Assembly (NCBI RefSeq): GCF_900129915.1
Contig: NZ_FQXH01000017.1
Span: 1-46,543 of the forward strand
Direction: 5' to 3'
DNA: 46,543 nt
From: Tepidibacter thalassicus DSM 15285
Lineage (GTDB): Bacteria > Bacillota > Clostridia > Peptostreptococcales > Peptostreptococcaceae
Below the pieces are notes generated by a model. That model ran no database searches. It saw nothing but the letters and a program-made list of their open reading frames with translations, and was not told the DNA's origin. The translations under genes and the position numbers were made by a program. How positions within the stretch are numbered: position 1 is the first letter of the stretch; each line of letters begins with the position of its first letter. Positions 1 to 11,200 of this stretch are shown here, piece after piece.

Positions 1-225
1 ATCTCTCACAGACATATTCTTAATTTTTTCTGAATAAGAAGTATTCTTAGATGTGGTATTTAATCCATTAATTCCTAATGATTGATAATTTCGAATCCAA
101 TTGCTTAAGGTGCTTCGATTAACACCAATTAGTTTAGCAGTATGATTGATAGAGTCCTCTCCATTTATACATCTAAGAACATATTCTAATTTTTCATTTG
201 TTGTGAACTTACTTTTTCTTCCCAT
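1..225 (-). CDS. IS150-like transposase OrfA, N-terminal part (cut by window edge)
   Basis: A 75-codon reading frame starts at 225 behind a good Shine-Dalgarno (GGAGGAG read on the minus strand) and runs off the left edge without a stop. The N-terminus MGRKSKFTTNEKLEYVL is followed by a helix-turn-helix with the core TAKLIGVNRSTLSNWIRNY and then a GINGL...KN..Y stretch. This order is typical of the first ORF of IS150-group IS3 elements, which binds the element's terminal repeats. Only the DNA-binding part is visible; the DDE part, if present, lies outside. The element end seems to lie at about 267-290, next to a truncated gene. The family call is pattern recognition, not a search. Confidence 0.75.
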   Translation of the reverse strand, partial: MGRKSKFTTNEKLEYVLRCINGEDSINHTAKLIGVNRSTLSNWIRNYQSLGINGLNTTSKNTSYSEKIKNMSVRD

Positions 226-266
226 AAAAAATACTCCTCCTTATAGCCAACAGTTTTATTATTTTA

Positions 267-290
267 ACTGTCTACTATAAGGGGAGCATA
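267..290. repeat. Probable terminal inverted repeat / right end of the IS150-like element
   Basis: The short GC-containing stretch containing CTACTATAAGGGGAGC lies just outside the transposase start and is followed at once by the reading frame of an unrelated truncated gene. This is where an IS end is expected. The matching end is outside the window, so the exact boundary and any target duplication cannot be read. Confidence 0.35.
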
Positions 291-294
291 TCAC

Positions 295-387
295 TATGAT
301 GTTGAGCTTACTTTTATGAATACTGCCAAGAATACAATGGATATATTTGAAGTTAAAAGAAGATATGGATTTGGAAGAAAAGGGTAA
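295..387 (+). pseudogene. 3' remnant of an unidentified gene, cut by the IS element
   Basis: About 30 in-frame codons, reading YDVELTFMNTAKNTMD then IFEVKRRYGFGRKG and a TAA stop at 385-387, begin immediately after the presumed IS end. They have no start codon or ribosome binding site. A strong hairpin terminator follows. This is best read as the last codons of a gene whose 5' part was removed or displaced by the insertion. I do not recognise the family. Confidence 0.45.
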
Positions 388-415
388 AAAACTGCGTAAA
401 TTACGCAGTTTTTTA
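386..415. terminator. Bidirectional rho-independent terminator
   Basis: A perfect inverted repeat (AACTGCGTAA at 390-399, its complement at 401-410) is flanked by an A-run on the left and a T-run on the right. It can therefore end the remnant gene on the plus strand and the convergent gene at 418-1107 on the minus strand. Confidence 0.85.
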
Positions 416-417
416 GT

Positions 418-1107
418 TTAGTATTCATATTCTGTATCTAAATCTCTTTCGCTGTAATCGTATGTATATTCAGCACATCTGTCTCTATCTTCATCGTAAA
501 CTATAATTTCTATGTCCTCTTTAAATTCCTTTTTAATTTCACGACATATATCTTCTATAAAATCTCTAAATTTAGATTTGTTTCTATCGTCCCAAGCAGA
601 AGAATTTTTATCAAAATCTCCATACATTTTAACTCTTATATCGTCATTGGAAAGTTGACTTAGTTTATAAGTGAATTCTAAATCTCTATATCCTCTTGTG
701 TATTCATCGTAATCATCTTCTAGTTTTTCTTCTAAATCGTCTAAATTATAATCGTCATCTCTGAGCTTTTCGATTTCACGTTCTTTTTCTCTCAATTGAT
801 TTTTTAGTATTTCAATTTCATAACTGTTGTCTAGGTAGTTAGTGTTATTTCTGTGCATATAAATACTTTTGCTTTTTTCATCCCAATAAACATTTATACC
901 CAAACTTTCAGATATATCTCTTAAAGGGACATAAGTAGTACCTTCGTATATAAAAGGTTCATTAGAAAAATTTAAGTTTTTTCCATTAAGTGATACTTTT
1001 ATGTTTTTAAAGTACACGGTTATTTTTTTGCTGTAATCACTTCCAAATGCAAATCCACTTAAAAGTAAAGTGATCACAACTGATAAAGTTATTATTTTCC
1101 TCTTCAT
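418..1107 (-). CDS. Secreted protein with copper-amine-oxidase-N-like (stalk) domain
   Basis: The product is 229 aa. The start at 1107 is chosen because GGAGGTG sits about 7 bases upstream; an upstream in-frame ATG would add 14 residues without a ribosome site. Residues 1-22 (MKRKIITLSVVITLLLSG...) form a signal peptide. Residues ~28-85 contain VSLNGKNLNF, then YVPLRDISESLGINVYWDE, matching the beta-rich repeat of the copper amine oxidase N-terminal domain family (PF07833). In Bacillota this domain is a non-catalytic extracellular module. Residues ~95-140 are a charged predicted coiled coil rich in E, D and K, followed by an acidic C-terminal domain of no known family. It converges with the remnant upstream and is divergent from ctpA. 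Its role is unknown. Confidence 0.75.
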   Translation of the reverse strand: MKRKIITLSVVITLLLSGFAFGSDYSKKITVYFKNIKVSLNGKNLNFSNEPFIYEGTTYVPLRDISESLGINVYWDEKSKSIYMHRNNTNYLDNSYEIEILKNQLREKEREIEKLRDDDYNLDDLEEKLEDDYDEYTRGYRDLEFTYKLSQLSNDDIRVKMYGDFDKNSSAWDDRNKSKFRDFIEDICREIKKEFKEDIEIIVYDEDRDRCAEYTYDYSERDLDTEYEY

Positions 1108-1189
1108 AAAACACCTCCAATATTCGTTATATATATTAGAATACATCAAAATTGTGTTATAATAAAAGGGTATTTTGAATTATTTTTTT

Positions 1190-1395
1190 GAATTAAAAAG
1201 AAATATAAAAGAACGTTCATTTCAGATAACTTTTGAAAAAACTAAACTTTATGTAATGAAAAATCTTAAACCTTCAAAACTCACTTCGTTCAAACATTGA
1301 AGGTTTTTAACAAATTTTTCATTACATTTCAGTAAGTTTTTTTATAAAAGTTATCATAGGCATTCACTTATCTTTGTATATTTCTTTTTAAAGTA
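1190..1395. repeat. ~205-bp imperfect palindrome (MITE-like hairpin)
   Basis: The left arm from 1194 and the right arm ending near 1392 are near reverse complements. The matched blocks are TTAAAAAGAAATATA, GATAACTTTT, ATGTAATGAAAAAT and CCTTCAA, in mirrored order around a loop near 1283. There is no coding capacity. It lies between two divergent genes (418-1107 and ctpA), so it could fold as a long hairpin in RNA or as a cruciform. The arrangement resembles a miniature inverted-repeat element. No second copy was noticed in this window. Confidence 0.7.
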
Positions 1396-1450
1396 AGTTT
1401 GGGATTTTGTAACGAGTTTTACCATTTATAAGTAGAAAGAGGGTGGTATT

Positions 1451-2812
1451 ATGAAATTGTTTCGAAAAACTTTTATGACTTTATTGATAACAGTACTTTT
1501 ATTTTCAAATATAGCGTTTGGAGAAGAAATTGTTAAAAATGAAGAATTTTTCAATGATATAAAAAATTACATAATTAAAAACTATGCAGGAGAAATTACA
1601 GAAGAAGAATTGTATGATGGAGCTATAAAAGGAATGTTTGAAAAATTGGACAAGTACAGTATTTATATGAGTAAAGAAATAAATGAAGAATTTAATGAAT
1701 ATGTAAAAGGTAAGATGTACGGAATAGGTGCATTATTAGGAGTAAGAGATGGAAAGGTGAAAATAATTGAACTTTTGGATAATTCTCCGGCTAAAAAAGC
1801 TGGTCTTATGCCAGAAGATATAATAATAGCAGTGGATAATAAAGAAATCGGTAAAATTAAAGATATAAAGTCACTTATAAATATGATAAAAGGAGATAAA
1901 GGGACAAAAGTTACTCTTACAGTAGAGAGAGATAGAAATAAATTTGATGTAACAATTACAAGAGATGAGATAAAAATAAATCCCGTAAAATACAAAGTTA
2001 TAAATAACAATATAGGTTATATTAAAATATCGAAATTTAACTCAAATGTAGTCGATGGGGTGAAAAATGCTGTAGAAAAACTTAAACAAAAAGGAATTAA
2101 AAAATTAATTTTAGATTTGAGGGGAAATCCAGGTGGAGGACTTAAAGGTGTTGTAGAAGCATCTAAATATTTTGTTCCAAAAGGAAAAGTAGTCAGTGTA
2201 AAATACAAAAATGGAAAGACAAAAGAATATTACTCAAAAGGAGAAGTTGCTTTTGACGATGTAGTGGTGTTGATTGACAATTCTTCAGCTTCAGCATCTG
2301 AAATATTAGCAGGAGCTATACAAGATACTAATTCGGGAACAATCATAGGTCAGAGAAGTTATGGAAAGGGAACTGTTCAAACAGTGATTCCATTGAAGAA
2401 TGGAGAAAGTATAAAATTGACTATCGCAAAGTACTATCTTCCATCGGGTAGAACTATAAACGGTACGGGAATTACTCCTGATATTGAAGTTCCTAGATAT
2501 TTAGTTGATTTAGATGATTTATTGAATTTAAGCCCTGATAAAAAACTGTTTAAAAATGACGCAGGACTTGATGTGTTAGCACTTCAACAGAGATTAAATA
2601 TTTTGGGTTATAAGATAGATGATGCCATGGGGGTATATCAGGATTCTACATTTGATGCAGTAACAGCTTTCCAAAGGGATAATAATTTATATCCTTATGG
2701 CGTAGCAGATATTACAACTATTAAGAAATTAAATGAAAAATTTTTAGAATTTATTCTTTCTGAAAAAATGGATAATCAGTTAAAAAAAGCTATTGAAATA
2801 TTGAGTAAATAG
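1451..2812 (+). CDS. ctpA: S41 carboxy-terminal processing protease with PDZ and peptidoglycan-binding domains
   Basis: The product is 453 aa: a secreted serine protease that cleaves cell-envelope proteins near their C-termini. Residues 1-24 are a signal peptide. Residues ~88-165 are a PDZ domain (GALLGVRDGKV, then SPAKKAGLMPEDIIIAVD). The S41 catalytic core follows, with LRGNPGGG, the nucleophile S279 in DNSSASASEI and the general base K306 in GKGTVQ; the 27-residue gap is close to that in E. coli Tsp. Residues ~375-435 are a PF01471 peptidoglycan-binding domain (LALQQRLNILGYK, AFQRDNNL), which should hold the enzyme in the wall. The start has GAGGGTGG upstream. It is transcribed alone and ended by the strong terminator at 2886. 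In an S-layer locus it could process surface or secretory proteins, but that link is inference from position. Confidence 0.93.
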   Translation: MKLFRKTFMTLLITVLLFSNIAFGEEIVKNEEFFNDIKNYIIKNYAGEITEEELYDGAIKGMFEKLDKYSIYMSKEINEEFNEYVKGKMYGIGALLGVRDGKVKIIELLDNSPAKKAGLMPEDIIIAVDNKEIGKIKDIKSLINMIKGDKGTKVTLTVERDRNKFDVTITRDEIKINPVKYKVINNNIGYIKISKFNSNVVDGVKNAVEKLKQKGIKKLILDLRGNPGGGLKGVVEASKYFVPKGKVVSVKYKNGKTKEYYSKGEVAFDDVVVLIDNSSASASEILAGAIQDTNSGTIIGQRSYGKGTVQTVIPLKNGESIKLTIAKYYLPSGRTINGTGITPDIEVPRYLVDLDDLLNLSPDKKLFKNDAGLDVLALQQRLNILGYKIDDAMGVYQDSTFDAVTAFQRDNNLYPYGVADITTIKKLNEKFLEFILSEKMDNQLKKAIEILSK

Positions 2813-2850
2813 TGATAAAATAGCATAGTTGTTGTAAATTGAAAAATAAA

Positions 2851-2875
2851 GAGCCTTACCCGAAAAGGGTGGCTC
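2851..2875 (+). other. Small hairpin upstream of the ctpA terminator
   Basis: GAGCC pairs with GGCTC and ACCC pairs with GGGT around a GAAAA loop. It sits 10 bases before the strong terminator. Its CCTTACC side could also pair loosely with the GGTAGG start of the terminator stem, so an alternative fold is possible. No known RNA family is recognised. Confidence 0.4.
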
Positions 2876-2885
2876 CTCGATAAAT

Positions 2886-2924
2886 GGTAGGTCGCCCTTT
2901 CCTAGGGCGACCTACCCCTTTTTT
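2886..2924 (+). terminator. Strong rho-independent terminator between ctpA and pyrG
   Basis: A 12-bp perfect stem, GGTAGGTCGCCC with its complement at 2905-2916, has a 7-base loop and is followed by CC and seven T residues. It is unusually GC-rich for this AT-rich region. It most simply ends ctpA transcription. Confidence 0.9.
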
Positions 2925-2939
2925 TGAGTTAAAAGGTTA

Positions 2940-3001
2940 TTATGTGAGGCAAAAATAACGCTACTGCAATGAATATTCACTTATATTTTCGCTCCACATA
3001 A
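2940..3001 (+). promoter_or_regulatory. Imperfect hairpin in the pyrG upstream region
   Basis: The 18-base arms at 2940-2957 and 2984-3001 (TTATGTGAGGCAAAAATA-type against TATTTTCGCTCCACATAA) are nearly complementary around a 26-base loop. It lies between the terminator and pyrG and contains no reading frame of note. It may be a leader element of pyrG or a decayed repeat. No clear sigma-A promoter was found between here and the gene. Confidence 0.45.
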
Positions 3002-3058
3002 TTTAATTGATTAGGAAAGTTAATAAAATGGTGAGAAAAGGAAATAATAAAAACATAA

Positions 3059-4672
<1,614 letters not shown>

Positions 4673-4678
4673 TCAAAA

Positions 4679-4735
4679 ACAAGCCTTATACTATTGTATT
4701 TTTATACAAAATAGTATAGGGCTTGTCATTTTTTT
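4679..4735 (+). terminator. Terminator after pyrG
   Basis: A 17-bp stem (ACAAGCCTTATACTATT near 4679-4695 against its near complement at 4710-4726) is followed by a run of seven T residues. It isolates pyrG from the S-layer promoter downstream. Confidence 0.92.
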
Positions 4736-4778
4736 GTTATATTTTTATTACAAAAATATTACAAAAGTGTTTTATTTA

Positions 4779-4807
4779 TTGACTGGTAAAATTTACGATG
4801 GTATAAT
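4779..4807 (+). promoter_or_regulatory. Strong sigma-A promoter of the first S-layer gene
   Basis: TTGACT at 4779-4784 and a perfect TATAAT at 4802-4807 are separated by 17 bases. Transcription should start near 4814, giving a ~76-base leader before the ATG at 4890. Two ATTACAA-type words at 4746-4771 lie just upstream and recur near other promoters of this locus. The near-consensus form fits the high output needed for an S-layer protein. Confidence 0.85.
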
Positions 4808-4889
4808 CTTCATGTATAAGAAAGTAAGTCCAATGAAAGAAAGATATGGGCTAAAAAATACATAAATTGTTAAGGAGGACGATTGGTAT

Positions 4890-7800
4890 ATGAAGAATAC
4901 TAAAAAAGTTCTTTCTGTAGCACTAGCTGGTGCTTTAGCATTCGGTGGAATGTCTACTGCATTTGCAGCCGCTCCAGAAATGAATAAAGATACTGATAAA
5001 AAAGTTGTTGAAGCTGTTGAAAGATTATCAGCTTTTGGAATAGTAAATGGTATGGAAGATGGAAAATACCATGAAGAAATGAAAGTTACAAGAGAGCAAT
5101 TCGCTAAAATATTAGTTACTGCTTTAGGACTTTCTGATGCAGCAGATGCTGCTAAAGGAGCAACTAAATTCTCTGATGTTGACGGTTCAAGATGGTCTTC
5201 AGGATACATCAATGTAGCTGCTGGTCAAGGATTATTAAATGGATATCCAGATGGAACATTCAAACCTACTAAAGAAGTATCTTATGCTGAAGCTGTAACT
5301 ATGCTTGTTAGAGCTTTAGGATACAAAGATGAGTTCTTACCAGGAAGCTGGCCAGGAAACTATGTAGCAAAAGCTGCAGATACTGGAATAACTTCAGGAG
5401 CTAAGTTCGCTGATGCTAATGGTACAGCTGATAGAGGAACTGTAGCTGTTTTAGTTGACAATGCATTAGATGCTAAAGTTGTAAAAGTAAGTGAGTACTT
5501 AGGTGGAGAAATTAAGTATACTGAAAGTAAAGTAACTTTATTAAAAGAAAAGTTAGATGTAAATAAATATGAAGATGTAAGACTTCTTGCAGATAAAACT
5601 GTAGATGATTCTTTAGACAAAGACGAAGTGAAAGTTAAATTCTTAAAAACAACGGATGAAGATGACAAAGAAAATGTTAAAAATATGTACAAAGCAGAAG
5701 ACGTTCGTGAGTTTGATTTAGCTGAAGATACTAACTTAAAGCCAATGCTTGGTGAAGAAGTAACTATATACTTAAACGATGATAATGAAGTAATCTATGC
5801 TCAAAGAGAAAATGACGATAAAGCTAATTTTGATTTCATAGATAAAGTTACAAAAGATAAAGAAATAAGTCTTGTTAAATTCAATGATGAATATGAATTT
5901 GCTAAAAATGCAGTTGTATATGTATTTGATGATGATAAAAATAAATATAAAAAAGAAGTAGATTACGATAAATTAAAAGTTGAAGATATAGTTGGCCATG
6001 TTGGTAAATTCGTTGTTAAAAATAATAAAATAGTTTATGCAGAAATCAAAGGTAGCGGCGAAGATGCAGCTGATCCATGGATGTTAGTTAAGGAAAACAA
6101 AGATGGAGTATTAAAAGGTATTTGTGAAACTGATGCGGATTACGAATTAGATTTAAGCAAAGATGGAGATTTTAAAGGAGTATTAGTATTCGATCAATAC
6201 GGAAACAAAATGGATGTTAAAGACATCGAAGAAAACAGCTTAATATACGCTCAAAAACAAAAATATGAAGGAGATGACTATGCAGTAGTAACTGTATTAA
6301 AAGAAAATGTAGTTAAAGGAAAACTTGGAAAAGTTAAAAAAGATGAAATTGAAATCGGTGGAAAAAGCTATGATATAGCTTCTTACACAGATAAAAATGG
6401 AGATGTTCAATACAATGCTTACTACAGCATAGATAAAGACGAACATTCAAAAGCTTGGAAAACAGATTCAGATTGGGAAAAAGATATGGAAGATGCAGAC
6501 GATGCAGAAATGGTAGCATATCTTGATGCAACTGGTAAAATAGTTTACTTAACTTCAGAAGTTAAAGAAACTTCAGGATACAGATACGGTATAGTTACTA
6601 AAGCTTATGCTGATGGAGATAAGATAGAAGTTTATACAATAACTAAAGATGGTAAAGGTGAAAAAGTAAAATATAACTTAGAAGAAGATAAAGACTTCGA
6701 AAATCATAAAGAAATAAGAAAAGATGATAATGGAAAATTCAAAGAAGATAATGTAAAAGGAACAGCTATTAAAAGAGGAGATGTTGTTAAGTTTAAACTT
6801 AATAAAAACGGTGAAATAGCTGAAGATGAATTATATGTAATGGATAAAGATAGTGCATGGACTGCTAAAGATGACTTTGGTAAGGACAGCATTAAAACAA
6901 AGGAAGGAAAATCATTTAGCATTGATTCAAAAACTGTATTAATAAATGCAGAAGGATTTGAGCCAGGAAATAATGATTTTGATACAGATGATTTTGGTAT
7001 AATCAAGTGGGCTGATATCAAAGAAGATGCTTCAGAAAATGCTAGATTCTTCGTGTTTACTGATGATGATAGTGATGTAGATGCTGAAGCTGTAATATTC
7101 ATAGGTGAAAATGGATTAACTAGTGCAAACGATGAAGAAGCTATTTACGTAATTGATAAGTGGACTAAGCATGGAGATACTTACATTGAGTATGCTGATG
7201 AAGATGGAAAAGTTCACGAAAGAGAAGTATATAACAAAGATGATGTAGAGAAAGAAGATGCTTACATTGCTAAGGTTAAGAGCGATGGTAAAATAGAATT
7301 AATGAAAAGAAAAGCTGGAGAAACTGTAAAAGATTATAAAATTGTAGATGGTAAAGTTATAGAAAAAGATGGAAAAACTATAAAAGTTAAAGATATATTT
7401 GGAAATACAGAAGATTATACATTAAAGAGCGATACTGTAGTATATGAAGAAAATTCTAAGAAGTCTATTTCTAAGATTAAAAAAGGAGATGCTGTATCTT
7501 TCATAGTTGAAGATGGAGTAAGTGTAAGAGTAGTTGAAAGATTAGTAGACGATGAAGAAGATAAAGTTATTGACAAAGTTGAAAATGCAGAGAAAAAAGA
7601 TATAGAATTAGCTTCTTTAAGTGACGTAACAGTTAAAGAAAGAGCAACTACAACTGTAGAAGTAACAGTAAATCCAAAAGATGTGAAATTAGTTGCTAAA
7701 GCTAAAGATGAAAGTATAGCAGAAGTATCTGTAGTAGATGGTAAAGTATCTGTTAAAGGTTTAAAAGAAGGAGAAACTACTGTAACTGTTACTGCTACTA

Positions 7801-8114
7801 AAGATGGATATAATTCTGCAGAAAAAACTTTCAAAGTAACTGTAGAAAAGAAAGAAGAAACTCCATCTGAAGATGATTCAATGATAACAAATGCTGAAGC
7901 AAAGGGAACTGTTGCAACTGCAGTATCTGGAGATATTGATGCTAAAGTTACAAAAGTAGAAGTAATATATGATGGAAAAACAAAAGAAGCTAAATTAGCA
8001 GATGGAAAATTCACTTGGAATATATTCCCTGGACTTGATAAAGGAGATAAAATAATTGTTAAAGCTTATGTTGGAACTGAATTAAAAGATACAGATGAAG
8101 TAATTGTTAAGTAA
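4890..8114 (+). CDS. SLH-domain S-layer protein (major S-layer candidate)
   Basis: The product is 1074 aa. Residues 1-26 are a signal peptide ending in AFA. Three SLH domains at ~38-81, 93-146 and 155-195 anchor such proteins to pyruvylated secondary wall polysaccharide. The conserved TRAE box appears as TREQ, SYAE and DRGT. Residues ~200-900 are a very acidic, Lys/Asp-rich beta-strand-like region with repeated KGDVVKF/KVKDI phrases. Residues ~907-987 look like a Big_2-type Ig domain (VTVNPKDVKLVAKAKDESIA), and a last ~85-residue beta domain follows. The promoter at 4779 is near consensus and the ribosome site is AAGGAGG, both fitting a very abundant protein. Its first ~90 residues are almost the same as those of the gene starting at 46274. 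Export by one of the SecA2-type motors is inferred. Confidence 0.92.
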   Translation: MKNTKKVLSVALAGALAFGGMSTAFAAAPEMNKDTDKKVVEAVERLSAFGIVNGMEDGKYHEEMKVTREQFAKILVTALGLSDAADAAKGATKFSDVDGSRWSSGYINVAAGQGLLNGYPDGTFKPTKEVSYAEAVTMLVRALGYKDEFLPGSWPGNYVAKAADTGITSGAKFADANGTADRGTVAVLVDNALDAKVVKVSEYLGGEIKYTESKVTLLKEKLDVNKYEDVRLLADKTVDDSLDKDEVKVKFLKTTDEDDKENVKNMYKAEDVREFDLAEDTNLKPMLGEEVTIYLNDDNEVIYAQRENDDKANFDFIDKVTKDKEISLVKFNDEYEFAKNAVVYVFDDDKNKYKKEVDYDKLKVEDIVGHVGKFVVKNNKIVYAEIKGSGEDAADPWMLVKENKDGVLKGICETDADYELDLSKDGDFKGVLVFDQYGNKMDVKDIEENSLIYAQKQKYEGDDYAVVTVLKENVVKGKLGKVKKDEIEIGGKSYDIASYTDKNGDVQYNAYYSIDKDEHSKAWKTDSDWEKDMEDADDAEMVAYLDATGKIVYLTSEVKETSGYRYGIVTKAYADGDKIEVYTITKDGKGEKVKYNLEEDKDFENHKEIRKDDNGKFKEDNVKGTAIKRGDVVKFKLNKNGEIAEDELYVMDKDSAWTAKDDFGKDSIKTKEGKSFSIDSKTVLINAEGFEPGNNDFDTDDFGIIKWADIKEDASENARFFVFTDDDSDVDAEAVIFIGENGLTSANDEEAIYVIDKWTKHGDTYIEYADEDGKVHEREVYNKDDVEKEDAYIAKVKSDGKIELMKRKAGETVKDYKIVDGKVIEKDGKTIKVKDIFGNTEDYTLKSDTVVYEENSKKSISKIKKGDAVSFIVEDGVSVRVVERLVDDEEDKVIDKVENAEKKDIELASLSDVTVKERATTTVEVTVNPKDVKLVAKAKDESIAEVSVVDGKVSVKGLKEGETTVTVTATKDGYNSAEKTFKVTVEKKEETPSEDDSMITNAEAKGTVATAVSGDIDAKVTKVEVIYDGKTKEAKLADGKFTWNIFPGLDKGDKIIVKAYVGTELKDTDEVIVK

Positions 8115-8142
8115 TTACTTTAATATGATAATATGAATAAAT

Positions 8143-8177
8143 TAATCTATACGCAGGTAACGCCTGCGTATAGATTA
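8143..8177 (+). other. Perfect 15-bp hairpin without a T-run between the two surface-protein genes
   Basis: TAATCTATACGCAGG and its exact complement enclose a TAACG loop. No U-tract follows, only AGAATAATAAGC. It is therefore not a standard terminator. It could be an mRNA stabiliser, a processing site or a weak attenuator that makes the downstream gene less abundant than the S-layer gene. No separate promoter was evident in the ~40 bases before the next ribosome site. Confidence 0.7.
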
Positions 8178-8219
8178 TAGAATAATAAGCAATATAAATA
8201 AATGATAGGAGGTACGTCC

Positions 8220-11200
8220 ATGAAAAGAAGTAAAAAAGTAATGACACTTACTTTAGCTACTGCTATGGTTTGTGGTGCAACTTCGATGGCGTTTGCTTAT
8301 AATGGAATGGATGGAATACAAATAGATAATAAATTTTATTCTATAGACTATATAGTTGGAGAACATGCAGAAGCTTTTAGTGACATATTTGGTCCTGCAA
8401 ATACTGAAAATGTTATAATTGATATGAATGGAAAGTCTGCTAAGTTTAGCGATTATCTGGCTACTAATCCAGCGGATTTTGATACTTGGGCATCTAATCC
8501 AGATGTACAAACTCCTGCTAATGCAACAACTATTGTAAAAGGAGATGGAACTGAAATTCCAGTTGAAACTCCAGAACAAGAATTAAAAGTTGAATCAGTA
8601 AAGGCTATTAATGCTAAAGAAATAGAAATAAAGTTTAACAAAGAAATAGATGAAGATACTGTTGTTGCAGTCAACTTCTCTATAAATGCAGATAGTCTTG
8701 CAGATAGTGGAACTTATAATAGTAGTAATACATCAGTAGCTCTTCAAGACGACAAGAAGACAGTTAAAATAACCATGACTAATTCTTCTGTTTATCTTAC
8801 TGAAGGAGCTGCATACGCAGTTGAAGTATCTAAAAACATAGCTGATGCAGAAGGAAACAAGCTTGGCACTGACTATACAGAAACAATCCTGTTCAGCGAC
8901 AAGACTGCTCCTGAGCTTGCAAGTGTTACTGCAGCAGCTCAAGAAGGAAAGACTACTACATCTATAAAAGTTAAATTTACAGAGCCTGTAAGTGCTACTG
9001 GTGCGCTTATAAAAGTAAATGGTGTTACTGCAACAGTTACTTCAGGAAACGAAACAGATGAGCTTACTCTTACTACAACTGATCTTACAGCAGGACAGAC
9101 ATATGAGCTTTATATAGCTAATCTTGAAGATGTGAACGGAAACAAGATATCTCCTAATCCACTTTCTTTCAACTTCATAGTTGAAAGTGATGCGGCGGCT
9201 CCAACAGTTTCTTCTGTAGAAGCTCTTAACGATAAGCAAGTAAAAGTTACATTCAGCGAAGCGGTTGATACTTCTTCTGTAACTACTTCTACAGTAAAAG
9301 TTAAAAAAGGAGATACTATACTTTCAAGAACAGTTTCTTGGAATACAGACAATACTGAAATGACTTTAACACTTACAACTAATCCATTTACTGGTGTAAC
9401 TGGAGACACTGTAGATGTTTCTGTTGTAATAAATGGAGTTAAAGATGATAATAACAATGCTATGACAGAAACTTCAAATACAGTTACTCTAACTAAGGAT
9501 ACAACAGCTCCTTCTCTAGTAGAAGCTAAAGTTGATCAAACTACAAATAAAATACAACTAGTATTTGATGAAGAAGTTGCTGAATTGACTGGATACTCAG
9601 ACATTACTATAACAGACCAAGACGGAGTAGAAGTTGCTAGATTGACTGAAGGAGCAGCAGGCGATGTGACAATTGTTGCTGATGCAGATGGAAAGAATAC
9701 AATAGTTGTTCTTGATTTTGTAACTTCTGCTAATAAGACTTATACAATAAATGTTCCAAAAGAAGTAGTTAAAGACCTAGCTTGGGAAGCTAACAAGAAT
9801 ATTGCATTCAGTACAACTGTAACAGTAGGAGATACTACTGATACAACTAAACCAGAGCTAGCGACTGTAACAAATGAAATCACAAGTGCAACTGGAACAA
9901 ATACATCTACAATAAATACTAACCCTGTAATAGGGGATGTTGGATATAGAAATGAACTTTATGTAATGTTTAATGAAGAAATGACTGGTGGAACTGATGC
10001 AACTTCAGCTATTAATCCTTCTAACTATTTACTAGATGGTGAACCTTTACCAGATGGGACAACTTTAGCTTTTGTAAACTCTGAGAAGAAACTTGTAAGA
10101 ATTACATTCCCAGATGGAACATTTATTAAGGATGAAACAAGAGCACTTACAATACAAAATGTTGCTGATAAGGCAGGAAATATAATAGATACAGTTGTTA
10201 AATCATTTAATGCATATGACAATGTTGCTCCTGTATTGACTTCTGGTAAACTAGTTACAGCTGGTCAATCTGGATCTCAACCTTTCCAAATCAAGCTTAT
10301 ATTTGATGAAGCAATGGACTCTTCAGCACTAGCTAATATTGCAAATGATATAGTAATTAAAGAAAATGGTACAGTAGTTAATCTAAATGGTTCACTAAGT
10401 GCTTCACTTGATATTGAAGATACAACTAACAAAACAGTTGTAATATCAAGTGATAATAATAATGATGTACTAAATCCAAATACTACTCTAACTGTTGAAA
10501 CTGCAGGTGGAACAATAGATGGTCTTAAAGATGCAAGCGAAGATAAAAATGCTGCTAAGAAAGAAGTAACTGTTACTCTAGGAGATGGTGTTGCACCAGC
10601 TAATCTTACTATTACAAAGTTTGCAGGCGTAGATCATACTGATTTCGATGACTTTGATAAACTGTACATTCAAGATGGTATAGAAATTAAAGGTGCTTAT
10701 ACTGACAGCGATGTTGCAACAATAGTTGCTAAGTGGGATGATGAAACTGACGTAACTGATCCTGTTGAAGTGGCAGCTATAATAGATGCAGATAATAAAA
10801 CTTACATAATACCAGCTGCTGACTTAAGTACTCTTGCAGATGGAGATAAGTTAACTCTTAAAGTAACTACTATCGATACTAATGGTAACAAAAATGAACA
10901 AGACTTCATAGTAATAGCTGGTAGTGAAAATAATAATGAAATAGGTGAAAATGTAACTCTTGATAGAACGGCTCCAACAGTAGCAAGTGCTTCAGTTAAT
11001 AATACTACATTAACAATTACTTTCAATGAAATATTATCTGGAAGCAGTGCAAATAAGGAAGCATTTTCAATTACTTCTACAGGTAATAGCAATGAAGATA
11101 TAGGTGTATCAAGTGTAAGCGTAAGTGGAGATACTGTTACATTGATATTAGATAAATCTCCTACAACTGGTAATACGGTTACTGTTAGTTATATAGCTAA

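Noticed and set aside
2851..2924. Known riboswitch or T-box before pyrG
   Set aside because: No T-box sequence, specifier loop or recognisable riboswitch core was found; the strong hairpin is simplest as the ctpA terminator.
4793..5212. Long minus-strand frames inside S-layer genes (also 6704-7102, 7415-8014, 9110-9457)
   Set aside because: They lie opposite strongly supported coding sequence with signal peptides and domains, have no ribosome sites, and their Ser/Leu/Thr-rich translations are mirror products of the acidic codons on the plus strand.
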